Positions 4,729 to 5,404 of a DNA stretch of 5,404 nucleotides are shown piece by piece. The notes beneath the pieces were generated by a model, which searched no databases, had not been told where the DNA came from, and was given only the letters and a program-made list of their open reading frames with translations. The stretch lies in contig CABVBB010000193.1 in NCBI GenBank assembly GCA_902496505.1, positions 1 through 5,404 of the forward strand. Direction: 5' to 3'. Within the stretch, counting starts at the first letter, position 1, and the number at the start of each line of letters is the position of its first letter. Source of the stretch: an uncultured Peptococcaceae bacterium. GTDB lineage: Bacteria; Bacillota; Peptococcia; Peptococcales; Peptococcaceae. The position numbers and the translations under genes are program-made.

Positions 4729-5404
4729 ATGACACAAAACATTTACGATGATGACACTTTTTTCAAGAAATACAGCCAGATGGACCGTTCGGTCAAAGGA
4801 CTAGCCGGCGCTGGGGAGTGGCAGACGCTGGAAGCCATGCTGCCGGATCTGCGCGATAAGCGTCTCTTGGATCTGGGCTGCGGTTTTGGCTGGCACGCTC
4901 AGTACGCCATGGCGCATGGCGCGCGCTCAGTTATCGGTGTGGATATTTCGGCCAAGATGCTGGCGGAAGCCCGGCGTAAAAACCGCTACGACGCTGTGCG
5001 CTATATCGAGCAGCCGATCGAAGATATCGATTTTCCGCCCCACAGCTTTGACTGCGTGCTGAGCTCGCTGGCTCTCCATTATCTGGCCTCTTTTGCCGAT
5101 ATCGCTGCCAAAGTCTACACGCTGCTCACACCGGGCGGTGATTTCGTCTTTTCGGTGGAGCACCCGGTGTTCACGGCGTACGGTTCGCAGGATTGGATCT
5201 ATACTGCGGATGGCGAGATCGCTCATTTTCCAGTGGACCGCTACTTTGAGGAGGGGCCCCGTCAGGCGATCTTTTTGGGCGAAACAATGACCAAATACCA
5301 CCGCACGCTGACCACTTATCTGGACACGCTGCTCACCTTGGGCTTTACGCTGACCGCGGTCAAGGAGCCCCAGCCTTCGCCCGAACAGCTGGCCGAACTG
5401 CCGG
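4729..5404 (+). CDS. Class I SAM-dependent methyltransferase (3' end cut off)
   Basis: The first 225 residues of a Rossmann-fold methyltransferase (Methyltransf_11 type) are present and the frame is open at the window edge; related proteins run to roughly 245 residues, so only the tail is probably missing. Motif I is LLDLGCGFGWH at 46-56, and the acidic residue binding the SAM ribose is D72 in VIGVDIS. The motif around 97-118 (IEDIDFPPHSFDCVLSSLAL) is the usual adenine-pocket region with the Asp of strand 4. TLLTPGGDFVFSVEHPVF at 131-148 is the strand 5 region that normally follows. It is soluble, with no signal peptide. The substrate is unknown and small-molecule methylation is a family-level guess. 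It is divergent from YibE/F and is preceded by the SD-hiding hairpin; no other start codon has a comparable site. Confidence 0.88.
   Translation, partial: MTQNIYDDDTFFKKYSQMDRSVKGLAGAGEWQTLEAMLPDLRDKRLLDLGCGFGWHAQYAMAHGARSVIGVDISAKMLAEARRKNRYDAVRYIEQPIEDIDFPPHSFDCVLSSLALHYLASFADIAAKVYTLLTPGGDFVFSVEHPVFTAYGSQDWIYTADGEIAHFPVDRYFEEGPRQAIFLGETMTKYHRTLTTYLDTLLTLGFTLTAVKEPQPSPEQLAELP

Noticed and set aside
4927..5301. Minus-strand open frame of 124 codons opposite the methyltransferase
   Set aside because: The plus strand carries an uninterrupted methyltransferase with motif I and the ribose-binding Asp, so the minus frame is a shadow.

Overview
The window reads as chromosomal DNA of a Gram-positive-type bacterium, probably a moderately GC-rich member of the Bacillota (Clostridia or Negativicutes; the level cannot be fixed from sequence alone). 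The reasons are the strong AGGAGG ribosome-binding sites placed 6-10 nt before most starts, the tightly overlapping genes, and protein families common in that phylum (YibE/F, UPF0014/FetB, a WapI-like immunity protein). There is no phage gene, CRISPR array, tRNA or rRNA, and no insertion sequence I can prove.

Layout. Positions 1-115 hold no gene I recognise. They are hairpin-rich and lead into a clear plus-strand intrinsic terminator (116-143), so a transcript enters from the left and ends here. From 157 to 3243 five minus-strand genes form one operon, in transcription order: a small WapI-type immunity-like protein, an ABC ATPase (FetA-like), its membrane partner (FetB/UPF0014), a GNAT acetyltransferase and a metallo-beta-lactamase-fold hydrolase. 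Junctions are a 9-nt gap, two 4-base ATGA overlaps and one TGATG overlap, so the genes are probably translationally coupled. An extended -10 promoter at 3336-3344 can drive the set. Further right, also on the minus strand, is a YibE/F-family membrane protein (3393-4547).

A 181-bp divergent intergenic region (4548-4728) separates YibE/F from a plus-strand SAM-dependent methyltransferase (4729 onward, cut by the window edge). This short region is the most structured part of the window. It has a good plus-strand promoter with a palindrome in its spacer, an overlapping minus-strand -10, a 17-bp dyad over the plus transcription start, a 14-bp perfect palindrome, and a 12-bp hairpin whose 3' arm contains the methyltransferase ribosome-binding site.

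Function. FetA and FetB together should form an ABC-type exporter related to the E. coli iron exporter. The GNAT and MBL enzymes are accessory genes of unknown substrate, and the WapI-like protein at the head of the operon has no toxin partner in view. No wholly new system can be demonstrated. The best leads are the methyltransferase leader/divergent control region, the orphan immunity-like gene heading an exporter operon, and the unidentified structured region at the left edge.
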